Source: Candidatus Eiseniibacteriota bacterium (GTDB lineage Bacteria; Joyebacterota; Joyebacteria; Joyebacterales; Joyebacteraceae). Taken from it: a stretch of DNA of 42,801 nucleotides. The notes beneath the pieces were generated by a model. The model did no database searches, was not told the origin of the DNA, and saw only the letters and a list, made by a program, of their open reading frames with translations. Position 1 is the stretch's first letter; the number at the start of each line of letters is the position of its first letter. Of this stretch, positions 19,806 through 29,920 are shown piece after piece. A program made the translations under genes and the position numbers. The stretch is from the NCBI GenBank assembly GCA_030613615.1, contig JAUWLR010000007.1, positions 1 to 42,801 on the forward strand, read 5' to 3'.

Positions 19806-21674
19806 TCAGAACGCCTGCCCCACGCTGAAGTACCACTGGACATCACCCTTCTCGGACAGCGGGGCGGCCACGTCCAGGCGCAGCAGCCCGACGCGCGTGT
19901 TGTAGCGCAGCCCCACGCCCCCGGCAACAGCGAGGTCCGAGAACCGCATCGCGTTGAAGTCAGGGAACACCTGGCCGGAGTCGACGAACACGGCGGCACC
20001 GAGCGTCTTGTAGACACGGAATCGAATCTCCCCACGGACAAGTGCGATTGCCCTCCCTCCGACGGGTTTCCGCTCTCCTTCCTCATCAGGCGGGCCAAGC
20101 GGCCCCAGTGAGTTCCTCAGGAACCCGCGGACCGTGCCCTCGCCCCCGAGGAAGTAGCGCTCGTTGATCGGAACCTCGTTCTCGCCGCCCTGAGGCTTCA
20201 CCCACCCGGTTCGCAGCTCGAGCGCGGCCACCCACCCGCGCGCGACCTTCTTGTAGCCGCGCCAGTCGATGTTGTACCGAACGAAGTCGTTGGTTCCGCC
20301 GAGCTTCTGGCTCGCGAGTTCCACCTCGGTCCTGACAAACGTGCCGCGCGTTGCGTTCAGGATGTCGTTGCGTGCGTCGTAGATGACCGCGCCGAGGATG
20401 CTCCCTGTGTAGTTCTTCTCTCCATCGCTGGTGTCGTCCACCCCCTCGAGGACCACCGTCCGGTCGTGCCTGTAGCCCCCCTCGAGCGTCAGGCGCAGAT
20501 TCAATTCCTTCGACAGAACGAAGCTCGCGCCTGTCGTCTGCGCGACGAACGACTTCTCGTCTTCCCAGCTGTAACGCGCAGCGACCTCAGCGGACACGCG
20601 CCGCCCGAGGAACCACGGGTCACCTATCGACGCCCTTACCTCCCGGGCACGCGCGCTGTACCTCCCCGTGAGACCCAGAGCCCTCGCCTGCCCCTGCACG
20701 TTCCGGTTGGAAATCCCGGCGCCCACTTCGACACCGTCGATGGCCGCGTAACCGAAGTTGAAGTCGATGTGACCGCTCGAGCGCTCGGCCACGCGTACGA
20801 CGACGCGCTTCTCCGCCCTGCCGGTATCCTCCGGGGCCGGCTCGATCCAGACGGAATTGAAGAGGCCCGTCCGATACAAGTTGACCCGCGACTCACCTGT
20901 CTTCTCGAAATCGAAGAGCTCGCCCGCCGCGAACGTCAGCTCACGCTTGACGACGTACGGTCGCGTCTTCTTGTCGCCGTACACGTCTATCGATGCGATG
21001 GACGCCTGCTCTCGCTCGGTGATGCCGTATGTGATCGTCGCGGAACGGTTCTCGTCATCGCGGACAACGTCCTGCACCACGTGCGCGTCAAGATAGGACC
21101 GGCGCGCGTACTCCTCGAGGATCGCACGTCGGTCGGAGTCGAGTTCGCCGACCATGAGCGGTGTCCCCTCCCTGACGGTCACCACGCCGCGGAGCTTCTC
21201 CTCCGGGATGACGCTTGCGCCTTCGAACGACACATCCTCTACCATCCAGCGGTCGCCCTCGTACACGCCGATCAGCAGTCTTACGCTCGTCGAGTCGGCG
21301 CTGAGCATCATGTCGTCCAACTCGACGTCGGCCTCGAGAAAGCCCTGTGAGACGTAGAATCGCTCGAGGTTCTCGAGGTCGCGAAGGAACGCGCGCCTGT
21401 CGTAGCTGGTTTTTCGGAGGGACCCGCTCTTCCTGGTCTGCATGTACGGAAGCAGCGAGTCGTCCTCGAAGCTCTCGTTCCCGATGAACAGGACGTCCGT
21501 CACGACGGGACCGGTAGGCGCACGCCTCGCGAATGTGCGCCGCACGAGAGCCGGGTCTCCCCTGGCCATCGCCCACCCGGGCGCCAGCAGGAACACCAGC
21601 GCGAGGAGCGACACCATCAGAGCGAGTCCACCACCCTTATTTGAACGGAATCTGCAACTTGAGTCCGACTGCAT
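19806..21674 (-). CDS. Omp85/BamA-TamA family outer membrane protein (POTRA + beta-barrel)
   Basis: POTRA-like repeats (VTDVLFIGNESFEDDSLLPYMQTRKSG; VEDVSFEGASVIPEEKLRGVV; ASIASIDVYGDKKTRPYVVKRELTFAAGELFDFEKTGESRVNLYRTGLFNSV); barrel motif GGEGTVRGFLRNSLGP; C-terminal Phe. An alternative start at 21617 is possible. Confidence 0.92.
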   Translation of the reverse strand: MQSDSSCRFRSNKGGGLALMVSLLALVFLLAPGWAMARGDPALVRRTFARRAPTGPVVTDVLFIGNESFEDDSLLPYMQTRKSGSLRKTSYDRRAFLRDLENLERFYVSQGFLEADVELDDMMLSADSTSVRLLIGVYEGDRWMVEDVSFEGASVIPEEKLRGVVTVREGTPLMVGELDSDRRAILEEYARRSYLDAHVVQDVVRDDENRSATITYGITEREQASIASIDVYGDKKTRPYVVKRELTFAAGELFDFEKTGESRVNLYRTGLFNSVWIEPAPEDTGRAEKRVVVRVAERSSGHIDFNFGYAAIDGVEVGAGISNRNVQGQARALGLTGRYSARAREVRASIGDPWFLGRRVSAEVAARYSWEDEKSFVAQTTGASFVLSKELNLRLTLEGGYRHDRTVVLEGVDDTSDGEKNYTGSILGAVIYDARNDILNATRGTFVRTEVELASQKLGGTNDFVRYNIDWRGYKKVARGWVAALELRTGWVKPQGGENEVPINERYFLGGEGTVRGFLRNSLGPLGPPDEEGERKPVGGRAIALVRGEIRFRVYKTLGAAVFVDSGQVFPDFNAMRFSDLAVAGGVGLRYNTRVGLLRLDVAAPLSEKGDVQWYFSVGQAF

Positions 21675-24600
21675 GGTTGCCTTCCGGGTCGGTGCGGGTC
21701 TGCAGCCAGAAGCGCTTCGCCAGCTCATACGAGATCTCCACCCTCTGGTTGCGACCGTGCCCGACCGCCGTCGAGTAGTTGACGCGAAGCCGGTCTCCGA
21801 ACTTCTTGCCGAGGGTGACACTGGTCTCAGTCTCAGTCTCGCTGGCGTCCCCGGGCGCCAGCTCTTCCTGCTCAAACGCGACCCTGTCGAGATGCAAGAG
21901 CCTCTCGAGCGTGCTCTCGGCCAGTCCGAACGCGCTGGAGAGAAATACCGTGCTGGCAAGGTGGCTGAAGGCGCCGCCGGATGAGTCCGAACCTGGGTCG
22001 CCGGAGGTCATCGTGCCGAACGTGTCGCCGAAGGTCAGGAGTGAAACTATGTCCGGCCTGCTCAAGGAAGGAGTGCTGTCGAGCTCCGGCACCGCCTCGG
22101 ACAGGTACCCGTTCAGCCTCGCGGTTACCCGGTAGGACTCGCCGGACCGGCTCTCCACCTCCGCCACGCCCGAGAGGTCGACGTACGGGTCCCGGCGCAC
22201 CGGGTCGATGAAGCTCACGCTCAGCGCGTCGATCTCGAAGTCGTTGTCCAGGTAGGAGAAGGTGCCTTCGTCGGCGTGAACGCTCCCGGAGATGCGTGGC
22301 TTCGCCAACGTACCTCCGATCGACGCTCCGCCCTCGAGCGACAGGTCCGCCACGTTGCTGTAGACCTCGATAGCGTCCTCGATCTCGACGTCCAGGTCCA
22401 GGCCGATCGCCGACCTCGGATCGTCCCCTCGTCTCACAATGGTCACTGTCGGCCCGCGCCCGACGAAGTCGGAGATGCCCACCGAACGCGTCACGTTCAT
22501 CTCCTCGATGACGATGTGCCCCCTCAGGACGGAGCGAGAGAGCATGCCGCCCCAGTCGATGTTCCCAGCGACACGCCCTTCAAGCGTGTTCTTGATCTCG
22601 AACTCGGGAGACTTGAACTGTCCTGTCATGAAGAAGGTCGGGTCGTCGAGTCCAGACGACAGGTCGGCGAGGCCGCTCACATCGATGCTCCCATCGCCGA
22701 ACTCCGCGGTCGCATGATTGAGAAGCACGGTCTCGCCCTTCACCTCCAGGTCGAGTGCGACATGCCTGGCGGGCTTCGCGAGGTCGGCCCCCCCGATCTC
22801 TCCGTCCGTGAGGCTCAGCGTACCGTCGGCGGAGACCCCGTCGGAGCTCCCGCGAACCCGCAGGTCGGCATCGAGCCGGCCCTCCAGACTCGTGAGCTCC
22901 GGTGGCAGAGCAGTGAGCGCCTTGAGTCGGAAGCCGTCCGCGGTGAGGCTCATGTCGAACCCGGGGAGGGTCCCCTCGACTTCGGAGCGCACGTCGACTT
23001 CACCGGTGATCCTGAGTGCGCGGTTACCGGCCAGGAACTCGACCGTCTCCACCTTGACCACGCCGGCCTCGAGTGTCCCGGCGCCCTGGGCGCGGTCGAA
23101 ACCAAAGTCGGCGATCCTTGGCGAATCGACGAACCACGAGAAGCTGGCGCGCGGGTCGCTCGGGAGCCCCCCGACCACCGCCTCCGCATTCAGCCTTCCA
23201 CGAAACTGGGACCCCGAGGAGTACCCCAGTGCCCGAGCCACGTGACCCACGTCGAGGTCCTCGGCTGTCACACTCAGACTGACGTCTCCCCCGGGCACGA
23301 CCGAGCTGCTCAGGACCAGCCGTCCACCGTCAGGGTCGCCAAGAACGTGCGTCCGAACGACGTCGATCACGAGGTGATCGACACGGAAGACCCCGCCCTC
23401 CACCTCGAAGCCGACAGTGTCCGCGAGCGTGAACTCCGCGAGGTCGAACGCCGCCGACAGCTGAGCGAACTGCCCGCTCCCGTTGATGGAGGCCAGGGAA
23501 TCCACGGCGCCGGTCACGAGAACCGACCCGTCCAACCGGAATCGCTTCTCACCACGCACCTGGGGCAGGACGGATTCGCCCGCGTCGAGCGTGAAGCCCT
23601 CCGTCCAGATGCTCACGCCGAACTCTCTGCTCGAGTCGAATCTGAGAACGGTCACCGAATCCGGAGCCACGGGCGCCGAGCCGCTGACCAGGAGCACACC
23701 TGACCCCGCGCTCTCCGCGGTCAGATAGAACACGACGTCGGAGGAATCACCGCTGGCCTCGAGTGTCGCCGACTCGACCGCGAAGCCTGCCATCTCGAAC
23801 TCCCTCAGACGAACGTCGGCTGAGAAGACCGGGGCGTCCCTCGTACCGGCAAGAAGCACGCTGCCCGCCAGCTGACCGCGCGGCGGGACGTCCGGAGGAC
23901 GAGGCAGAAGTTCGGCGAGCTCGGACAGTTCAGCACCGTCGAAGGTCATAGCGATGTCGATCGCGTCGGAGGTGCTCAGTCTTCCCGCGACGGACGCCTC
24001 GCCGAACGTGCCTTCCAGCCGCGCCTCGGTCAGACGGATCGAGTCCGGCGACGCGGTGAAGCTGAAGGGCGCCGTGAGCGCGGCGTTCTGACGGCGCGCG
24101 GCGAGGTCCAGCTCCGAGATCTCCCCGGTCACGGTGTAGGCGCCACCGAGACCCCCGCTCACAGAGGCCGTGCCTGTTACGAGCCCGGCGAGCGACATCG
24201 CTTCGCGAAGCGAATCTTCGAGCACCGCCGCCAGATCAAAGGCGTGGGCCCTGACGGAGGCGGTGTAATCCCCGTCGGGATCCAGCGACGCCCTGCCGAG
24301 CAGCGTGGAATCGAAGGCCTCGTAGAGCAGGTCGTAGGACCCGTCCAGCCCGGACGCTTCGACGCTGACAGGTCCGGCCTGGATGTGCCTGTATCTGAGG
24401 TCGGGGAACTCGGCGGTCGCGGCGAGCGAGAGTGACGAACCGATGTCCGTCAACTCCACCTCGATCGTTCCGCTGCCCGCCAGCCCGTCGCGACCGAAAG
24501 CGGCCGCGAGAACGGCCAGGTCGGAAGTGGCAGCCGACAGATTCACCTGCTGCAACCTACTATCGGTGAGCTGCCCGATGGCTGAGGCGGAAACGCCGCA

Positions 24601-26007
24601 GCAGGAGCCGGAGGAAACAAGCAGTCCGTCCGTAACCCGGCCCCGGACCGACGGAGAGCCGAAGTCCCTCTCCCCGGCGATGAGCCGCGAGGCGTCCAGG
24701 TCGAAGGCCGCATTCAGATTCGACAGCCCCGGTGTCGTCCAGTCGAAGCTCGCCGTTCCACCGAGCGTGCCCGACACCCGCGTGTCACGCTCGGGAGCAA
24801 GCGCCGCCAGCCGGTCGAGCTCGAGCCCCTTGAACTCCGCCCGGCCCGAAAGACGTGGGAACTGCGTGTCGGCACCGGCGCCCGGGAACTCGACGGCCGC
24901 GGCTGCGGTAAGCGTACCGCCCATCCCCTCCGCGTGAAGCGACTTGGCCCTGATGGCTCCGGCGTCTCCGGCGAGGAGTGCGGTCAGAAGGTCGAGTTCC
25001 AGCAGGCCCACGGTGACGCTGTCGGCCCGCAGACTGCTTGAGTACGTCAGGTCCGCGAACGGACCCTCGATCTCGGATGTCAGTGTGAGATTCCCGGTGG
25101 CGTCCCGGAGGTTCTGCGATGCGGTCTCGGGAAGAAACGCCGCCAGCTGCGACAGGTCGTGTGTGGACTCGATCACGAGGTCGGCTGAGGGCCCGGTGCG
25201 GTAGTCCGAGGAGTCCTCGGCCTGGAGTGCCTCCGCGTGCGACTCCGCAGGCGGGACAGGTTGACCCGGGTCACGCAACCACACAGTTCCCGTGACCACG
25301 GCCTCGCCCACGCTCGTGCGAAGCGCAAACGACGACAGCTCGACGGCCTCGCCCGCCACGAATCGCACGCTGCCGTCGAACTCCCCCGTGATGGGTTCCC
25401 TGAGTCCGGGCATCTCGAGCGCCGCGGCGCCCCGAAGAACTGCATCGAGCTCCGCCGCCGTCCCGGACACGGTTCCGTCGGTCGGTCCCACCACCAGATC
25501 GAGACCGGAGACCGCGCTCCGTACGACCACCGTCACGTCCGCAAGCGCAATGTCGAAGCCCACTTCCCACGCGCCGCTTCCGGTGCTGTCGGAAGACGCC
25601 TCCTCGGCCCGTCCTCCTCCGAGCTGCGACCAGCCGAGCTGCTTCCCATCATCGTCGGTTGCAAAGAGGAGTTCGCCACCGCTGACTCGAACGTCGCTGA
25701 GCTCCACACGCTTCGAGCTCAGACTGACAGCGCCTGCCCGGACACCGATGCCCTCAACCACGAGAAGTCGCGTTCCGTCTTCTGTGGTGAGCCGCACGTC
25801 CTCGAAGGTGATCCCCCGAACGAGGCTTCCGCGCGTGGATCCAATGAAGAGCTCGACGCCCGAGTCGCCCGCCGCCATGGACCAGCCGATCGAGGCCGCC
25901 ATCCGCCCGCCGAACGGGGTCAGGAGCAAAACAGCCACCAGAATCGCGAGAACGATCCCGCTGGCTGCCAGAATGTACAGGAACGTGCGAAGCACCCGTT
26001 TCGACAA
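21637..26007 (-). CDS. TamB-like translocation/assembly module protein (AsmA-like/DUF490)
   Basis: 1456 aa; N-terminal single TM anchor; long beta-rich repeats; C-terminal ISGSVHADEGTFSYLDNDFEIDALSVSFIDP…VTLGKKFGDRLRVNYSTAVG typical of TamB. Directly precedes the Omp85 gene. Confidence 0.9.
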   Translation of the reverse strand: MSKRVLRTFLYILAASGIVLAILVAVLLLTPFGGRMAASIGWSMAAGDSGVELFIGSTRGSLVRGITFEDVRLTTEDGTRLLVVEGIGVRAGAVSLSSKRVELSDVRVSGGELLFATDDDGKQLGWSQLGGGRAEEASSDSTGSGAWEVGFDIALADVTVVVRSAVSGLDLVVGPTDGTVSGTAAELDAVLRGAAALEMPGLREPITGEFDGSVRFVAGEAVELSSFALRTSVGEAVVTGTVWLRDPGQPVPPAESHAEALQAEDSSDYRTGPSADLVIESTHDLSQLAAFLPETASQNLRDATGNLTLTSEIEGPFADLTYSSSLRADSVTVGLLELDLLTALLAGDAGAIRAKSLHAEGMGGTLTAAAAVEFPGAGADTQFPRLSGRAEFKGLELDRLAALAPERDTRVSGTLGGTASFDWTTPGLSNLNAAFDLDASRLIAGERDFGSPSVRGRVTDGLLVSSGSCCGVSASAIGQLTDSRLQQVNLSAATSDLAVLAAAFGRDGLAGSGTIEVELTDIGSSLSLAATAEFPDLRYRHIQAGPVSVEASGLDGSYDLLYEAFDSTLLGRASLDPDGDYTASVRAHAFDLAAVLEDSLREAMSLAGLVTGTASVSGGLGGAYTVTGEISELDLAARRQNAALTAPFSFTASPDSIRLTEARLEGTFGEASVAGRLSTSDAIDIAMTFDGAELSELAELLPRPPDVPPRGQLAGSVLLAGTRDAPVFSADVRLREFEMAGFAVESATLEASGDSSDVVFYLTAESAGSGVLLVSGSAPVAPDSVTVLRFDSSREFGVSIWTEGFTLDAGESVLPQVRGEKRFRLDGSVLVTGAVDSLASINGSGQFAQLSAAFDLAEFTLADTVGFEVEGGVFRVDHLVIDVVRTHVLGDPDGGRLVLSSSVVPGGDVSLSVTAEDLDVGHVARALGYSSGSQFRGRLNAEAVVGGLPSDPRASFSWFVDSPRIADFGFDRAQGAGTLEAGVVKVETVEFLAGNRALRITGEVDVRSEVEGTLPGFDMSLTADGFRLKALTALPPELTSLEGRLDADLRVRGSSDGVSADGTLSLTDGEIGGADLAKPARHVALDLEVKGETVLLNHATAEFGDGSIDVSGLADLSSGLDDPTFFMTGQFKSPEFEIKNTLEGRVAGNIDWGGMLSRSVLRGHIVIEEMNVTRSVGISDFVGRGPTVTIVRRGDDPRSAIGLDLDVEIEDAIEVYSNVADLSLEGGASIGGTLAKPRISGSVHADEGTFSYLDNDFEIDALSVSFIDPVRRDPYVDLSGVAEVESRSGESYRVTARLNGYLSEAVPELDSTPSLSRPDIVSLLTFGDTFGTMTSGDPGSDSSGGAFSHLASTVFLSSAFGLAESTLERLLHLDRVAFEQEELAPGDASETETETSVTLGKKFGDRLRVNYSTAVGHGRNQRVEISYELAKRFWLQTRTDPEGNHAVGLKLQIPFK

Positions 26008-26066
26008 GAGCGTAACCTCCAGACAAGCTCAGTCTAGCAGGCCGAACGTCACGTTCCAAGTCCGAG

Positions 26067-26131
26067 GTACTCGCTGGGCGGTAGGTACGCGCTGGTGGGC
26101 AGGTGTGCGGTAGGTACGCGCCGCGGGGGCG
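26067..26131. repeat. degenerate intergenic tandem repeat (18-bp units)
   Basis: GTACTCGCTGGGCGGTAG / GTACGCGCTGGTGGGCAG / GTGTGCGGTAG / GTACGCGCCGCGGGGGCG. Confidence 0.55.
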
Positions 26132-26178
26132 GATTCCCCGAAACGGGACCGTGAGAGTGCCCCCGGTGTGGAGTGCCT

Positions 26179-28236
26179 CTACTGGCCGTTCCCGCGGGGT
26201 CGGACCACGCGAACCGTGTAGGTTCCCGGTCCGCCATCCTCGACGAAGGCGAACTCAACACCCCACGTGTTCTCGTCGAAGGGACCGAGTGTCGTGGAAT
26301 AGCCGCTCAGGTTGGCCATGACGTCACCCCCCGGCTCCAGCGTCCGAGTGGCGCTCGTCTGCCAGCGGTCCAGGCTCCAGCGAACCGTCCCCGGGACGTC
26401 GGACATAATCCGCAGGAGCTGCCCCGGCTCCAGCGCGCGGACCGGCTCGTCCTTCGTCCAGAGCATCTGCTTACGCACGATGGGATCTTCGAGGAACTCG
26501 GGCGGTTCCTCCCCCAGGGAACGGTAGACGTTCTTCAGGTGCTCACGGAAGAGCAGGTCGAACGTCCAGTCGACCCCCTGCGGCAGAACGAAGTCGTCCC
26601 CGAACCACCAGAACCAGTCGCTTCCCTCCGCGGCGTAGAGCGACTCGTAGGCCTTAGGGTTCTCCTCGGGCGTCGCGCCCACTTCGTCCATGTGACCGCG
26701 GACCAATCCCAGAACCTCCCACGCCCGGTTCTCCTGCGGGGAACCGATCCAGATGTTGAGGTCGTTGCCGTGAGGCGAGCCCATCTCGTCGATCCAGCTG
26801 GCCGTGAAGAGCGGGGCAACGGAGTACTGTTCCGCCACCGGATGCGGGGAGACTCCCCGCGCGGGGTCGCCGTCGATGAACTCGGATGGCGTGACGGCCA
26901 CGAGATCGGGGTCGTCGTTGAGGCGCGAGTAGAGGCCCCTCAGGAACGCCCTGGCGTCGTTGCGGTACGAACCCCAGGCGTTCTCACCGTCCACCGCTAT
27001 CGTCAGGATCCTCTCCGACGGGGCCTCGACCCTGCGGGCGAACCCCTCGCGGATCCAGCCCAGGAACTCCTCGGCCGCCCGGTCGTAGTCGGCGTAGTCC
27101 TGCATGCTGAAGCCGATGTCGTCAGAGAGGCGCGTGTGCCTGAAGAAGACGCTGACCTGGCTGCCCTCATTGCCCACTAGATACGGCCTCAGGAGCACCT
27201 CGGGATCCTCGGTCTCGTAGCCGTGGTCTCCGGACTTCTCGAGCACGCCGCGGTCGGTCGCCATCCACCGGAACCCCGCGTCGTGCACCAGCTCCACGAT
27301 GTTCTCGCTGACAGAACCCTCGGACGGCCAGAGCCCTCTCGGTTCGCGTCCGAACCGCTCACGGAAGAAATCGGCGGCACCATCAAGCTGCGCCCTGGCA
27401 TCTTCCGGGTGACTGAAGCGTGGTGGAAGCGTCGCCCCCGCCGCGTCGATCGTGGCCAGGTCGGTGTCCACAAGCAGAGGCAGAATGGGATGGTAGAATG
27501 GTGAGACCGACACCTCGAGCTGCCCGTCCTCGACCAGCTGCCGGTGGATCGGCATGACGTTCCTCATGACCGCAAGCTGCTGTTCCAGGATGCGCAACAC
27601 GTCGTCGGTGTCGAACCCCCTGCCCTTCTCTATGAACTCCCGAATCGAGACCTCTTCCCCATTGTGCAGTCGCCACGGTTCGCCCCTCGCCTCCGGCGGG
27701 AACCACGCCAGATTGAACCACGCCTTGAGGTCGTCGATGTCAGAATCGGTGAACGGGCGGCACTCCCGCCGCATGCGCAGGAGCTCCGCGTAGCGCGGGT
27801 AGATCTCGACCTCGTGCCGCCAGTTGGCGTCGAAGAAGCGGGAGACGATGAAGTCCCTGTCGGCGTCGGTCAGGTGCTCAGTCGGTGTGAGGCAGAGTTC
27901 CATCCAGAGGTCGGTAGCGCCGTTTTCGGTGTAGTCATCCAGCTGGACGATCATCGACGGAACGAGGTTGATCGTCAGATGCACATTCGGGTAGTCGGCC
28001 ACCATCGCGGCCATGGAGTAGTAGTCGCGGACCGCGTGCAGGCGGACCCACGGGAGGAGATAGGCGCCCGTCGGATCTCCGTCCATGCCCATACGATAGA
28101 ACGGCTGGTGCTGGTGCCAGAGAAAAGCGACGGCCAGCCTGCCGTCGCGGTGACGCGGGGATCTCGCCTTCCTGGAGCTCGTACCATCGGCCTTCCCGCC
28201 GGGGCCCTCGCTGCGCTTCGCGTTCTTGTCTCTCAA
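26179..28236 (-). CDS. glycoside hydrolase family 57 enzyme (alpha-amylase-like)
   Basis: AVAFLWHQHQPFYRMGMDG; GLWPSEGSVSENIVELVHDAGFRWMATDRGVL; ILTIAVDGENAWGSY. Probable TTG start overlapping the upstream TGA (TTGA 28233-28236). Confidence 0.9.
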   Translation of the reverse strand: MRDKNAKRSEGPGGKADGTSSRKARSPRHRDGRLAVAFLWHQHQPFYRMGMDGDPTGAYLLPWVRLHAVRDYYSMAAMVADYPNVHLTINLVPSMIVQLDDYTENGATDLWMELCLTPTEHLTDADRDFIVSRFFDANWRHEVEIYPRYAELLRMRRECRPFTDSDIDDLKAWFNLAWFPPEARGEPWRLHNGEEVSIREFIEKGRGFDTDDVLRILEQQLAVMRNVMPIHRQLVEDGQLEVSVSPFYHPILPLLVDTDLATIDAAGATLPPRFSHPEDARAQLDGAADFFRERFGREPRGLWPSEGSVSENIVELVHDAGFRWMATDRGVLEKSGDHGYETEDPEVLLRPYLVGNEGSQVSVFFRHTRLSDDIGFSMQDYADYDRAAEEFLGWIREGFARRVEAPSERILTIAVDGENAWGSYRNDARAFLRGLYSRLNDDPDLVAVTPSEFIDGDPARGVSPHPVAEQYSVAPLFTASWIDEMGSPHGNDLNIWIGSPQENRAWEVLGLVRGHMDEVGATPEENPKAYESLYAAEGSDWFWWFGDDFVLPQGVDWTFDLLFREHLKNVYRSLGEEPPEFLEDPIVRKQMLWTKDEPVRALEPGQLLRIMSDVPGTVRWSLDRWQTSATRTLEPGGDVMANLSGYSTTLGPFDENTWGVEFAFVEDGGPGTYTVRVVRPRGNGQ

Positions 28237-29861
28237 GCGGTCGTCTCCCCCGCGGCGTCCGGCGGCGCGGGAGGTCCGTCCTCCGCGTAGACGCGGTAGT
28301 CGAGCCACGGGAAGATACGGTCGCGCCACTCGATCTCGCTCAGGAACTTCTCGTCGACGCTGTTGGCCTTGATGTCCTCGTAGAGCTTCGTGAATCTCGA
28401 GACGTGTGCGCGCGTGCGCTTGTGGGCGTAGTCGGCCATGTCGCCGGTCTTCATGATGAAGGCCCAGTCGCTCGCCTGGGCGAGGAGGAACTCCCTGGCC
28501 GCCTGGTTGAGCGCGCGGAGCCGCAGGCCTTCAGCGTGGGGATGGGCCTTGGCCAGCTCGGTCATTCGCCTGGCGGCCCTGTGAAGATGGGAGTAGACGT
28601 AGTGATTTGTGGTGTTCAGCCAGACCTCGCTATACCCCCTGTAGCCCCAGCTGGAGTGGAACAGCGTCGCGGTCTGGAACGGCCCCTCACTCCCGATGTA
28701 GTCCATGGGCGTACAGGTTCGCACGGGGCCCTGAACCTCGTAGACCTTGCGGAAGAACGCCTCGAGCCACGCGGGTCCCTCGAACCACCAGTGTCCGAAG
28801 AGCTCAGCATCGTAGGGCGCGACCACGATCGGCCTCTTGCCCATTACTTCGTGGAGGTGCTCGATCTGGCGTTCGCGATTGAACACGAAGTTGGCGGCGT
28901 GCTCGACGACCCGCTCGCGCGCAACCTCCGGCTCGTAGAGTTCCTTATCATCGGTCTCGCCGGTGATTCTGTAGAACTTGAGCCCGAGCGCCTTACGAAT
29001 GCCGTCGTGACCCAGATACGGCCGTATGTAATCGTGGTCAAGCTCGTACGAGTAGTCCCTATAGAAGTCGCGGTAGTGAGGATCGCCCGGATAGCCCTCC
29101 TTGGAGCTCCAGACCTGCTTGGACGACTCGAAGTCGCGACCGAACACCGCCACACCCGCGGGCGTTATGACGGGCGAATACGGCCCGTATTTCGGTTTCG
29201 GAGCGGCGTGAAGCAGACCGTGGCCGTCCACGAACGTGTAGCGGATGCCCGCCTCTGCCAGATAGGCGTCGACGCCCGGGAAGTAGCCGCACTCGGGGAG
29301 CCAGATGCCGGCGGGCGCCTGCCCGAGCGAGTTCGTGTGGCTCTCGACCGCGAGTCGGATCTGGGCCCGGACGGCGGCCGGGAACTGTTCCATCAACGGC
29401 AGGTAGCCGTGGGTGGCGCCGCACGTGACCAGGTCCAGCTTGCCCGCGTCACGGAAGGTCCGGAAGGCCTGGACCAGGTCCAGTCCGTACTCCTCGGTGA
29501 AGATCCGCCTGCAGTCTGAGAAGAGGTCGTGGTACATCCCTGCGAGCGCTCGTAGACGAGGCTTGGACCGGTTCCTGTCCATCTCCTTCTCGGTGAGCTC
29601 GATCAGGCGGGAGATATGCGCTACGTACCGCTCCTGAAGCAGCGGGTCCTGGAGCATGGCAACGAGAGGCGGAGAGAGGGAAAGCGTCAGCCGGAAGTCA
29701 ATGCCGTCGTCCGTCAACCTCTGGAAGACGCGGATGAGTGGGATGTACGTTTCGGTGATCGCCTCGAAGAGCCAATCCTCTTCGAGGAAGCTCTTGTACT
29801 CCGGATGCCTGACGTAAGGCAGATGAGCATGCAGAACGAGGCTCAGGTAGCCCTTTTCCAT
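28233..29861 (-). CDS. GH57 1,4-alpha-glucan branching enzyme (with DUF1957-type C-terminus)
   Basis: GYLSLVLHAHLPYVRHPEY; GIWLPECGYFPGVDAYLAEAGIRYTFVDGHG; VAPYDAELFGHWWFEGPAWLE; C-terminal ASDWAFIMKTGDMADYAHKRTRAHVSRF. Confidence 0.93.
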   Translation of the reverse strand: MEKGYLSLVLHAHLPYVRHPEYKSFLEEDWLFEAITETYIPLIRVFQRLTDDGIDFRLTLSLSPPLVAMLQDPLLQERYVAHISRLIELTEKEMDRNRSKPRLRALAGMYHDLFSDCRRIFTEEYGLDLVQAFRTFRDAGKLDLVTCGATHGYLPLMEQFPAAVRAQIRLAVESHTNSLGQAPAGIWLPECGYFPGVDAYLAEAGIRYTFVDGHGLLHAAPKPKYGPYSPVITPAGVAVFGRDFESSKQVWSSKEGYPGDPHYRDFYRDYSYELDHDYIRPYLGHDGIRKALGLKFYRITGETDDKELYEPEVARERVVEHAANFVFNRERQIEHLHEVMGKRPIVVAPYDAELFGHWWFEGPAWLEAFFRKVYEVQGPVRTCTPMDYIGSEGPFQTATLFHSSWGYRGYSEVWLNTTNHYVYSHLHRAARRMTELAKAHPHAEGLRLRALNQAAREFLLAQASDWAFIMKTGDMADYAHKRTRAHVSRFTKLYEDIKANSVDEKFLSEIEWRDRIFPWLDYRVYAEDGPPAPPDAAGETTA

Positions 29862-29920
29862 GGTGCTCCCGTTGTGTCAGGGAATGAGCGGATCGCCGCC
29901 CGTGGCGCGCCTCGGGCTTC

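Noticed and set aside
22276-23703. 475-aa + strand ORF under tamB
   Set aside because: Antisense shadow of tamB; low-complexity charged composition and no RBS context.
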